Positions 27,018-34,553 of a DNA stretch of 64,000 bases are shown one piece after another. The first letter of the stretch is position 1, and each line of letters begins with the position of its first letter. The notes below the pieces were generated by a model that was given only the letters and a program-made list of their open reading frames with translations, was not told the origin of the DNA and made no database searches. The translations under genes and the position numbers were made by a program. The DNA comes from Candidatus Poribacteria bacterium (GTDB lineage Bacteria; Poribacteria; WGA-4E; WGA-3G): NCBI GenBank assembly GCA_009839745.1, contig VXPE01000036.1:68763-132762 (forward strand), in the 5' to 3' direction.

Positions 27018-27815
27018 TTGAAATTAGGAGCAAATTCGGTACTCTTTGGCGGTTACGATATGGAGACCGCCTTTAAACACATAGCGATGGCTGGTTACGA
27101 TGGCATTGAACTTTCAGCAATTGATGGAATGAGCCAACATCTCGTCCTCGCGAACTGGAAAGAACTCGCTGACGACATCAAACGATTCGCGAAAGCGTAT
27201 GAACTCGACCTCTTGGCGATGGAACAGCCCTCACGCGATCCAGAACGCATGGAACAGGCATTCCAAGCCGCGGCTGAGATAGGTGTCCCGATTATTAACT
27301 GCGGTCCCGGTGGCACGTCAGACGATGAATCTGCCTGGCCCGAGGTTGTCGATTCATTGGGCAGCCTCTCCGAACGTGCGGAACACTACGGTGTGACGCT
27401 CTGCGTCAAGGCACATGTGGGCGCGAGCATCTATAATACGCCAACGACCCTCCGCATCATGAAAGAGATTTCGTCCCCGGCGTTTGGAATTGATATGGAT
27501 CCGTCCCATATTCATCGTGCGGATGAAAATCCTGTGGAAGCGATTGCTGCGGTGATCTCGCGCGTCAAACACGTGCATATTCGGGATTGTAAGGGGACCC
27601 AACGGGGACCCGGTGATCCTGAGTTGCAGGCAAACGGACGCGGGGACATCGACCTCGTCGGCTATATCCATGTTTTACACGAAAACGGTTATACCGGTCC
27701 GTTGAACCTTGAAGTCATCGGTGCAAAAGAATATAGTTTAGAACAGTGTTGCACGATTGGGGCAGAATCGCGCGGACACATGCAGGCGTGTTTGCAAGCG
27801 TGTGGTGCCCGTTAA
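27018..27815 (+). CDS. Sugar phosphate isomerase/epimerase (xylose isomerase-like TIM barrel)
   Basis: AP-endonuclease-2-fold TIM barrel of 265 residues. The hallmarks are G-Y-D-G-I-E-L-S near residue 30, N-C-G-P-G-G for strand 4, C-V-K-A-H-V-G in place of the metal-binding 'E.H', G-I-D-M-D-P-S-H-I with metal-ligand Asp/His, V-K-H-V-H-I-R-D-C-K, and L-N-L-E-V-I-G with the last acidic ligand. The start is a TTG at 27018 with AAGGAG 8 bases upstream; no better ATG is available. The gene follows a Gfo/Idh/MocA dehydrogenase. Specific substrate unknown. Confidence 0.87.
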   Translation: MKLGANSVLFGGYDMETAFKHIAMAGYDGIELSAIDGMSQHLVLANWKELADDIKRFAKAYELDLLAMEQPSRDPERMEQAFQAAAEIGVPIINCGPGGTSDDESAWPEVVDSLGSLSERAEHYGVTLCVKAHVGASIYNTPTTLRIMKEISSPAFGIDMDPSHIHRADENPVEAIAAVISRVKHVHIRDCKGTQRGPGDPELQANGRGDIDLVGYIHVLHENGYTGPLNLEVIGAKEYSLEQCCTIGAESRGHMQACLQACGAR

Positions 27816-27826
27816 TCTATAAATTG

Positions 27827-27852
27827 AGTAGGCGGGTTAAAACCTGCCTACT
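27827..27852. repeat. REP-like palindrome AGTAGGCGGGTT...AACCTGCCTACT
   Basis: A nearly perfect 11-bp stem between the isomerase and TPR lipoprotein genes, of the same kind as those at 21880 and 26971. There is no T-run, so it is not a clear terminator. Confidence 0.5.
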
Positions 27853-27899
27853 TGTGGAAATGCCTTACGCCATCTAAAATAGAACGGAGGAGAAGCGCG

Positions 27900-28550
27900 A
27901 TGAAGGATAAGTGCCTGTTGACTGTGTTTCTGGTATGCCTCGTCTGTCTTTCCGCCAGCTGTGCCTCAGAGAAAACTTCTGAAAAAGCCATAGACTATAA
28001 CAGACAGGGGTTAGCAGCGGCAAAGCGCGGTGAATATCAAGAGGCAATTGAGATGTATAGTGCTGCTATTCTCCTGGATCCCGATTACGCAGAAGCCTAC
28101 AACAATCGGGGTGTGGCAAAAAAAAGGCTCGGTAGATTCGAGTCAGCAATTGCTGACTATGACACTGCGATACGCTTGGATCCCAGTTTAGGGACTCCTT
28201 ACAACAATCGTGGGATCATAATGAAAAATCTCGGTGATTATGAAGCAGCAATCGTCGATTATGACACCGCCATCCGCCTGAGACCGGATTACGTAAATGC
28301 CTATTACAACCGCGGGATCGCAAAGGCACAACTCGATCAATACGATGCTGCGATCACGGACTATGATGCCGCGATCCAGTTCAAACCTGACTATACCAAA
28401 GCCTACTTTCGTCGAGGATTGGCAAAAAGATCCCTCAACAAGCCTACAGCGGCAAAACAGGATTTTCAAACCGCCTTAGAACTCGCAACACAGGCGGGTA
28501 ACATAGAACTGAAAGGCACTATCGAAAACTTGCTACTCCGACTGAAATAG
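27900..28550 (+). CDS. TPR lipoprotein
   Basis: The 216-residue product starts M-K-D-K-C-L-L-T-V-F, with a lipobox L-S-A-S-C at about residue 20. Five TPR units follow (34-residue spacing, A-E-A-Y-N-N-R-G-V-A-K, A-I-A-D-Y-D-T-A-I-R-L). The start is the ATG at 27900 because CGGAGGAG lies 7 bases ahead; an upstream in-frame ATG at 27852 would bury the signal. The repeats resemble those of the larger TPR protein at 30039. It should be a periplasmic adaptor; partners unknown. Confidence 0.87.
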   Translation: MKDKCLLTVFLVCLVCLSASCASEKTSEKAIDYNRQGLAAAKRGEYQEAIEMYSAAILLDPDYAEAYNNRGVAKKRLGRFESAIADYDTAIRLDPSLGTPYNNRGIIMKNLGDYEAAIVDYDTAIRLRPDYVNAYYNRGIAKAQLDQYDAAITDYDAAIQFKPDYTKAYFRRGLAKRSLNKPTAAKQDFQTALELATQAGNIELKGTIENLLLRLK

Positions 28551-28586
28551 TGCGTTCGGAGCCGCGATGCGAACCGAATTGTCTTT

Positions 28587-29381
28587 CTACTGAAGTCGGA
28601 TCTCTGATAACGGAATCCCGCTGTTAAACATCTGTATCGGCGGAATTTCCTCCTTCACTTCTGTTAATCCACATAACCAGTTCCATGTCAATTCACCCCT
28701 GCGGCGATCGCGGTAGGATTCCACCTCGGTGACGTAGGGATGTCTTCCGTGATGTTGATAAGGCGGAATCTCATCGGAATCCCGTGCCCAATCCCGTTTG
28801 GGTATTGCGGTGCGGAAGTAGGAAAACTTAATCATTCCGCGTCTATCGGCATTGAGTTTTGGACCCGCCTTATGCCAGATGCCGTAGCGTGTCATTGCGA
28901 CGGTGCCTGCGGGAACGGTGAGAGAGAGTTGTCCGAGGATGTCCCCGTAATGTGCGATCGCTTCCCTATCCACAAGCCGATGGTGGGAGCCGGGCAATAT
29001 CATCGTCGGTCCATCTTCGATTTTCACCTCTTTCGGATAATAGTAGCACTGGAGATGTGTGATACCGTATCCGTATTCGGTGAGTCCATCGGAATGCCAC
29101 GTTTGCCCACGGTGGGGTGCTTCAAAGAGATGATGATGTGCGCTCGTCGGCACGAGAAAATTCTCGCCCAACAGTGAACGGACAGCACCGGCGACTTCCG
29201 GGTGTAGCAATACATTCCGGCGAAATTCGTCTGTAAGAACGAAATCACTGAGATGCCCACCCTCTATGGTATCACACGTCTTATTGAAATTCGGATCAAT
29301 GACGCTCTCTAAAGTGATATAGCCGTTGTGGATAAACTGTATGACTTGATAGTCATTTAGCGTAGGTTTAACGTCAATCAT
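28587..29381 (-). CDS. Phytanoyl-CoA dioxygenase (PhyH) family protein
   Basis: Fe(II)/2-oxoglutarate-dependent oxygenase of the PhyH family. The jelly-roll iron ligands appear as W-H-S-D-G (His and Asp) and G-I-W-H-K-A-G (second His). A conserved Arg for 2-oxoglutarate is probably in N-A-D-R-R-G-M. The N-terminal segment has the typical G-Y-I-T-L-E-S-V-I-D. The length of 264 is usual. Such enzymes hydroxylate very varied small molecules; the substrate here is not inferable. The gene upstream on the same strand ends 12 bases before the start, so the two form a small operon. Confidence 0.88.
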   Translation of the reverse strand: MIDVKPTLNDYQVIQFIHNGYITLESVIDPNFNKTCDTIEGGHLSDFVLTDEFRRNVLLHPEVAGAVRSLLGENFLVPTSAHHHLFEAPHRGQTWHSDGLTEYGYGITHLQCYYYPKEVKIEDGPTMILPGSHHRLVDREAIAHYGDILGQLSLTVPAGTVAMTRYGIWHKAGPKLNADRRGMIKFSYFRTAIPKRDWARDSDEIPPYQHHGRHPYVTEVESYRDRRRGELTWNWLCGLTEVKEEIPPIQMFNSGIPLSEIRLQ

Positions 29382-29393
29382 CGTGCGCTTCCT

Positions 29394-29771
29394 TTATACA
29401 AGTTTTTCTAAAACGAACTCATACGTCAGATAGGCGTTGTCGACATCCGTAAAGTTGTAGAGTTCAGGGCGCGGGAATTGAACAATTCTCCATCCATCGT
29501 TAACCGCATCAAGCACAGATGCATAGGGGGCATCTTGCGAGGGGAGGACTGGTTCATCCGGCGCGGTTGGGTCGTACAGTGCCCACCCACCCAACGGTGA
29601 GCGTAAGTTCGTTGATTTAGAATAGAGATAGAGGATGAGTTGTTTCTCAGAATTCAAGGCGGCGGTTACAGCGCGCAGATCCGTTTCGGTCAACTCACCT
29701 GCCTTCAGTTTTTCAATAGAATTGTCGAGCCATTCTTTTATCGCTGGTTTCACACGAACTTCTCCCTTCAT
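29394..29771 (-). CDS. Hypothetical protein co-transcribed with the PhyH gene
   Basis: The 125-residue soluble protein has the composition of a real gene: K-E-W-L-D-N-S-I-E-K-L, L-T-E-T-D-L-R-A-V-T-A-A-L-N, and a C-terminal part with G-W-R-I-V-Q-F-P-R-P-E-L-Y-N. I place the start at the ATG at 29771; the longer frame (29786) adds only a short hydrophobic stretch. It stops 12 bases before the PhyH start. No family is recognised and no function is assigned. Confidence 0.7.
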   Translation of the reverse strand: MKGEVRVKPAIKEWLDNSIEKLKAGELTETDLRAVTAALNSEKQLILYLYSKSTNLRSPLGGWALYDPTAPDEPVLPSQDAPYASVLDAVNDGWRIVQFPRPELYNFTDVDNAYLTYEFVLEKLV

Positions 29772-29818
29772 TACAATTATCATCATTGTAGCATTAAAAC
29801 AAAAAATATGATATAATA

Positions 29819-29970
29819 ACCCAAGTTGCTACTTACACGATTTTAGAAGTGCAATCCCCGTTTTTCAGTGAAGATTCTTCAGGATTTGAGCAATTTCGTA
29901 GCGTAAACTTTCAGTTTGCGCGTGGCTATGCACAATCTAAAAGATTATGCTACAAACTGGCAACTCACGT
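29819..29970 (-). mobile_element. MITE-like element, copy A (152 bp)
   Basis: The ends ACCCAAGTTGC and GCAACT-CACGT are imperfect inverted repeats. The element is exactly as long as copy B at 37081-37232, and its reverse complement matches copy B closely over the first 70 bases (AGTTGCCAGTTTGTAGCATAA, GTGCATA, TACGCTAC). TATAATA stands directly outside both ends, as a 7-base target-site duplication. No protein is encoded, so it must be moved by a transposase elsewhere. It lies 68 bases before a TPR gene. Confidence 0.75.
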
Positions 29971-30038
29971 TATAATAGTTGAAAAATCGATAGCAACAAA
30001 TGGACCCACTCATTTTTCTTGAAAAGAAAGGTTATATT

Positions 30039-31457
30039 ATGGCTAAGAAAAGCCGAAAAAAAAGGAAAAGACGGTTAAATAAGTCTCCAGCATCCTATAA
30101 CACCACAGGACTTTCCAAAGCCTCGCAAGGGTACTATATAGAAGCAATTGCAAATTATGACAGAGCGATCCAGCTCAAGCCAGATTACGCCGAAGCATAT
30201 TATAATCGCGGTATGTCAAATATTGCGTTAGCGGAATATGATGATGCCATTGAAGACTTCGATCAAGTTATTGAGTTAAATCCAGAGAACGCGAATGCCT
30301 ACCTACAGCGAGGCTATTCAAAAAACATGATCCATGAAGAAGAAGCCGCTATAGAGGACTGTGATACGGCTATCCGACTGAAACCGGACTTCGCAGAAGC
30401 CTACAATATTCGAGGCGAGGCACACGGTGATTTAGAGAACTATGCAGCCGCTATTGAAGACCTTGAGGAAGCGATACGTCTCCGACCAAATTACGCCGAG
30501 GCATACTATAATCGCGGCTTTGTAAACGGCGACATGGCGGACTATGAAGCCGCTATCGCTGACTTTGAAACGGTGATACGCTTAGATCCTATGAATGACG
30601 ATGCCTATGACATGCGTGAAGCCGCCATGAGAGCATTACAACACGCAGACGCACCCGTCGTCATAGGTCCACATCCCACAAATCCATTAGCCTCTGGTGA
30701 TACCCCTGTTGATCTTGAAGAACTTATGCAGCTTGACGAGGAAGAAATAGAAGAATATGAAGCCGCCGTTGAAGCCGCGAATAAGGCGATACGTTCAAAC
30801 CCCGAAAACACCGAAGCATACTACGATCGTGCTGTCGCGCAAAACAACCTCGCCAACTTTGAGGATGCTCTTAAGGACTGCGACGAAGCGATACGCCAAA
30901 AACCAGAATTCGCTGCGGCTTATGGTGTGAGAGGCTTCGCTAAGGATAAACTTGAACAAACCGAAGCTGCTATCGCAGACTATGACGAGGCCATTCGACT
31001 GAAACCTGACTATGCTGAGGCATATTTCAATCGAGGCCTCATAAAGGCTCAACTTGAGCAATACAGTGATGCTATTGCTGATTACGATGAAGCCATTCGA
31101 CTTGAACCGGAGACCGGGATATTCTATTTTACTCGAGGGCTGATAACTGCCACGCTTGCCGGAGAACCTGACAAGGATAACGTTGAAATCTATGAAACTA
31201 TTATCGCTGATTACGATGAAGCCATTCGATTTGAACCAGACTTCATGCCAGCGCATTTCGGTCGGATTGCAACGAACACTATGCTTGGCAGAAAGGATGC
31301 CGCTCAGGCAGCCACTGAAGAGATGCTCCAACTTGAAAATCCTTTGGCAGAGACAGTCAATATGGCAAATGCAGCGGATATATTCGATATGGAAGACATG
31401 GAAGATATAGATACAGATCTTATAGAGATTATAAATACCGAAGAAGAAGAGGAATAG
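30039..31457 (+). CDS. TPR-repeat protein with basic N-terminus and acidic C-terminus
   Basis: The 472-residue protein starts M-A-K-K-S-R-K-K-R-K-R-R, without a signal peptide, so it is probably cytoplasmic or nucleic-acid-associated. Two blocks of 34-residue TPRs (about residues 25-205 and 245-410) are separated by an acidic linker. Repeats are near-identical at protein level (A-I-x-D-Y-D-E-A-I-R-L-K-P-D-Y-A-E-A-Y), and their DNA is repetitive as well. The last 45 residues are strongly acidic. The ATG at 30039 has AAAGG upstream; an in-frame ATG at 30000 lacks a Shine-Dalgarno. Function unknown. Confidence 0.85.
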   Translation: MAKKSRKKRKRRLNKSPASYNTTGLSKASQGYYIEAIANYDRAIQLKPDYAEAYYNRGMSNIALAEYDDAIEDFDQVIELNPENANAYLQRGYSKNMIHEEEAAIEDCDTAIRLKPDFAEAYNIRGEAHGDLENYAAAIEDLEEAIRLRPNYAEAYYNRGFVNGDMADYEAAIADFETVIRLDPMNDDAYDMREAAMRALQHADAPVVIGPHPTNPLASGDTPVDLEELMQLDEEEIEEYEAAVEAANKAIRSNPENTEAYYDRAVAQNNLANFEDALKDCDEAIRQKPEFAAAYGVRGFAKDKLEQTEAAIADYDEAIRLKPDYAEAYFNRGLIKAQLEQYSDAIADYDEAIRLEPETGIFYFTRGLITATLAGEPDKDNVEIYETIIADYDEAIRFEPDFMPAHFGRIATNTMLGRKDAAQAATEEMLQLENPLAETVNMANAADIFDMEDMEDIDTDLIEIINTEEEEE

Positions 31458-31605
31458 TCAATATTCTAATCTCAGAGGAAATGCGTAAGTCCTAAAGAAT
31501 TATACCAAAAAATGTCTATTTTTGTCATATTTTTTTACAAAGAAAAACGCGATTTATGCTATACTACCGTAAGCTAATCTGCTTAGAAAATTTGAAGCCT
31601 CAATC

Positions 31606-31620
31606 GGGGTTAGAAACCCC
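31606..31620. repeat. REP-like palindrome GGGGTTAGAAACCCC
   Basis: Perfect 6-bp stem with 3-base loop in the 241-base gap before the SDR gene; the following TCCTACAAGAGG resembles the ends of the other REP-like sites. Confidence 0.35.
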
Positions 31621-31698
31621 TCCTACAAGAGGACTGGGGAAAAAAGGAGGCAAATTGGAACACATATACACCAAAGATATTAAAGGAAAGGATTCATA

Positions 31699-32538
31699 AT
31701 GAGACTGGAAGGAAAAGTTGCGATTGTCGCGGGTGCCGCCTGGGGTGGTATTGGGGCGGCGACTGCTTATAGGTTTGCTTGCGAAGGCGCGAAAGTGGTT
31801 GTCAACACACGCCGACGCAAGGAAAAACTTGATGAAACTGTTCATCGTATTCAAGAAGCGGGTGGACAGGCAATCGCCGTCATGGGTGACATCGCAGATG
31901 AAAAGACGTGGCAGACACTTGTCGAAACTGCCTTGTCAAACTATGGAAAAATAACAACGCTTGTCCATAACGCTGCACATTCCTACACCAAAAAAGCGAT
32001 TGAATTTACAACCGAAGAATGGAACGAAAGCCTTGGCGTGACACTCGGCGGACCGTGGCTCGGTGCGAAGTATTGCATTCCTGAAATGATTCGTAATGGT
32101 GGCGGCACCTTGGTTTTCATCTCCACGGTTAACGCTACGATTACAAACCCAGGGTTTGGGCTTTACGGTGCCGGAAAAGGGGGTTTGAATGCATTGACGC
32201 GAAGTATTGCACTTGATTACGGCAGGGAAGGTATCCGCGCGAACGCCATCGCTCCAGGACAGATCGTCGGCGAAAGAGGCGAAGTTTCTCTCGCTGAGGA
32301 TTCCCTCGAAGAACGAGCCTCTCGCGATTGTTATCCGGTTGGTCGCTACGGAAAACCCGAAGATATTGCGAATGCTGCGCTTTTCTTGGCATCCGATGAG
32401 GCGGATTTTGTTACTGGAATCGTCTTGACTGCCGATGGTGGTTTGACGCTTCAGTCTCCAGAGGCACTCGTGCGTCCCTCCTTCCGTCTTCGCTGGAGAG
32501 ATGATATTCTTGTCCCACAATCCAAAAAGGATGTATAG
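31699..32538 (+). CDS. Short-chain dehydrogenase/reductase (SDR)
   Basis: Classical SDR of 279 residues. The cofactor motif is A-A-W-G-G-I-G-A-A-T, a variant of T-G-x-x-x-G-I-G; a basic R-R-R after strand 2 suggests NADP(H). N-A-A-H stands in place of N-N-A-G, the catalytic Ser is in F-I-S-T-V-N, and the catalytic pair is Y-G-A-G-K. The end has the family D-G-G-L motif plus a 28-residue extension. AAAGGA precedes the ATG. Substrate unknown. Confidence 0.9.
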   Translation: MRLEGKVAIVAGAAWGGIGAATAYRFACEGAKVVVNTRRRKEKLDETVHRIQEAGGQAIAVMGDIADEKTWQTLVETALSNYGKITTLVHNAAHSYTKKAIEFTTEEWNESLGVTLGGPWLGAKYCIPEMIRNGGGTLVFISTVNATITNPGFGLYGAGKGGLNALTRSIALDYGREGIRANAIAPGQIVGERGEVSLAEDSLEERASRDCYPVGRYGKPEDIANAALFLASDEADFVTGIVLTADGGLTLQSPEALVRPSFRLRWRDDILVPQSKKDV

Positions 32539-32600
32539 GGCAAATTTTCGTTCTATAGGAACAGACATCCGTGTCTATTCTATTTTTAGGAGATTAAAAA

Positions 32601-33302
32601 ATGTGTGGACGATTTACACTCGCAAGCGATGCTGAAGCATTGAATCAAATTTTTTTCGATTTTGCGGAACCCATGAATTTGTCCCCGCGCTACAATATCT
32701 CACCGACACAAGATGTGGCTGTTATTGCAAATACACCGACTGATACGGAAGAACGTCCAGACCCTGGACAGGTGGAATTCTTTCATTGGGGACTTATTCC
32801 GTCTTGGGCGAAAGACCCGAAGATCGGAAATCGGATGATCAATGCCCGTTCGGAGACCCTGTCGGAAAAACCCTCCTTCCGGAATGCCTACAAACGCAGG
32901 CGATGTCTTATTTTGGCGGACGGCTACTATGAATGGAAACGGATTCCGGGTGACAGGCTTAAACAACCGGTGTATATCCGTCTCAAATCGCAGAAGCCGT
33001 TCGCACTGGCGGGGTTATGGGAGGTATGGCAGGCGGATGGGATGGATGAAACGCTCCGTTCTTGCACTATCATTACATGTCCACCGAACGCATCTTTGGA
33101 GAAAATTCACCATAGAATGCCTGTAATTCTGCCGCAAGATGCTTATGCGGCGTGGCTTGCACCGAACCAACAATCGGAAACCGACACACTTCAACAGATC
33201 CTTGTCCCGTATCTCGATGAAGAGATGGAGGCGTATCCGGTGTCAAGGTTCGTCAATCGTCCTACGAACGATTCACCGGAATGTATCGCCCCCTTTTCTT
33301 AA
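32601..33302 (+). CDS. yedK: SRAP-family abasic-site DNA-protein crosslink protein (YedK/HMCES)
   Basis: SRAP proteins trap abasic sites in single-stranded DNA through a thiazolidine link to Cys2. The product starts M-C-G-R-F with that Cys exposed after Met removal. The other conserved residues are present: N in M-I-N-A-R-S-E-T, E in G-Y-Y-E-W-K and H in I-H-H-R-M-P-V-I-L. R-Y-N-I-S-P-T-Q and W-G-L-I-P-S-W-A-K also match. The length of 233 is normal. AGGAG lies 8 bases before the ATG. It stands alone among unrelated genes, as is common for this repair gene. Confidence 0.95.
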   Translation: MCGRFTLASDAEALNQIFFDFAEPMNLSPRYNISPTQDVAVIANTPTDTEERPDPGQVEFFHWGLIPSWAKDPKIGNRMINARSETLSEKPSFRNAYKRRRCLILADGYYEWKRIPGDRLKQPVYIRLKSQKPFALAGLWEVWQADGMDETLRSCTIITCPPNASLEKIHHRMPVILPQDAYAAWLAPNQQSETDTLQQILVPYLDEEMEAYPVSRFVNRPTNDSPECIAPFS

Positions 33303-33373
33303 TTTTTCCTTGGGTTCGGTCAGGTGCATTTAGATTTTTAATTTTTCCCTGCGGTTCGGTGAAGTGGGTTTGA
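33298..33373. repeat. Dispersed repeat AATTTTnCCTTGCGGTTCGGT, two tandem copies (3a, 3b)
   Basis: Two adjacent copies, AATTTTTCCTTGGGTTCGGT at 33301 and AATTTTTCCCTGCGGTTCGGT at about 33340, the second followed by GAAGTGGGTTTG. They occupy the gap between the SRAP and E1 alpha genes. Confidence 0.6.
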
Positions 33374-33472
33374 TAAACGAAGTGCCTCTCCGTAACTCTT
33401 CAGAAACACCCAAGCAAAAACACCTCCATTTCATTGCGGACTACAAATACTCTAAAAAGAAGGAAAGGAATT

Positions 33473-34459
33473 ATGTCAAAACCGAGTAAAGATCAGATGC
33501 TGTATATGTATCGTAAGATGTTAGAGATTCGTCAATTTGAAGAAGCCGCTGGCACGCTTTACCAGAGTGGTCAACTTCCGGGTTTCTTGCATCTTTACAT
33601 CGGCGAAGAAGCCACAGCCGTAGGGGTTTGCGTTCACTTGCAAGACGCTGATTATATTACGAGTACACACCGCGGTCATGGGCATCTCATTGCAAAAGGC
33701 GGCAAACGCGACCGGATGATGGCGGAGTTGTTCGCACGAACGACCGGTTATTGTAAAGGTAAGGGCGGTTCGATGCATATCGCCGATAAGGAGACCGGCA
33801 TTCTGGGTGCTAACGGCGTTGTCGGGGCAGGTATTCCGCTTGCGGCGGGTGCAGGGCTCTCGGCTAAACTTCGTGGAACACAGCAGGTCGCAGTGTCCTT
33901 CTTTGGTGATGGCGCGACGAACCAAGGCGTATTCCATGAAACGCTCAACCTCGCTGCCGTCTGGGAATTACCTGTCATCTTTGTGTGTGAAAACAACCGA
34001 TTCGGTATGGGAACGCCACAACGAGAGCATCAGCGGGTAGAAGATATTGCGGCTGTCCGTGCGCCTGCCTACGATATGCCGGGCATCACTGTTGATGGGA
34101 ACGATGTTCTCAAGGTTTACGCTGCAGCGGACGAAGCCGTCACACGTGCCCGTGAAGGGGGTGGACCGACGCTCCTCAACTGCGATACTTACAGATTCCG
34201 GGGACACCACATCGGTGATCCAGGGACATCTTACCGCGACCGCGAGGAAGTGCAAGAACAAGAACGCCAGCGCGATCCGATTCGGAGACTCGCCGCGGTT
34301 CTCATCGAAGAAGAGGGGATGACGCAAGATGCACTCTCGACACTTGAGACGGAACTCGCAAACGAACTTGAGGCAGCACTTGAATTCGCCAAGAATAGCC
34401 CAGAACCTCTTCCAGAAGACGCTTTGAACGATCTTTATGCCGGTTCTATTCAGCCGTAA
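33473..34459 (+). CDS. Thiamine-diphosphate dehydrogenase E1 component, alpha subunit (pyruvate/acetoin type)
   Basis: The 328-residue product is the alpha subunit of a 2-oxoacid or acetoin dehydrogenase E1, which decarboxylates the substrate on ThDP. The ThDP/Mg motif is F-F-G-D-G-A-T-N-Q-G ... C-E-N-N, H-R-G-H-G-H and G-K-G-G-S-M-H are the usual active-site segments, and the phospho-loop type Y-R-F-R-G-H-H-I-G-D-P appears near the end. The ATG at 33473 follows AGGAAAGGA; the extra 13 residues of the longer frame are not family-like. No beta subunit, E2 or E3 gene is adjacent. A terminator follows at 34507, so the gene is monocistronic. Confidence 0.88.
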   Translation: MSKPSKDQMLYMYRKMLEIRQFEEAAGTLYQSGQLPGFLHLYIGEEATAVGVCVHLQDADYITSTHRGHGHLIAKGGKRDRMMAELFARTTGYCKGKGGSMHIADKETGILGANGVVGAGIPLAAGAGLSAKLRGTQQVAVSFFGDGATNQGVFHETLNLAAVWELPVIFVCENNRFGMGTPQREHQRVEDIAAVRAPAYDMPGITVDGNDVLKVYAAADEAVTRAREGGGPTLLNCDTYRFRGHHIGDPGTSYRDREEVQEQERQRDPIRRLAAVLIEEEGMTQDALSTLETELANELEAALEFAKNSPEPLPEDALNDLYAGSIQP

Positions 34460-34506
34460 TTATCGTCAAGCCTATCATAATAGTTAAAAAAGGATTCACA
34501 TCTATC

Positions 34507-34534
34507 GGCGAGGTTTGTAACCTCGCCTTTTTTT
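34507..34534 (+). terminator. Rho-independent terminator after the E1 alpha gene
   Basis: GGCGAGGTT and AACCTCGCC form a perfect 9-bp stem with loop TGT, followed by seven T residues. Confidence 0.9.
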
Positions 34535-34553
34535 ACCCAAATTTAAAGTACTT

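Noticed and set aside
30039-31457. CRISPR-like or tandem DNA repeat
   Set aside because: The roughly 102-base periodicity is that of TPR codons (34 residues) within one open frame; there are no constant repeats with unique spacers.
31534-31565. Promoter TTTACA/TATACT before the SDR gene
   Set aside because: The spacer is 20 bases, too long for a confident call.
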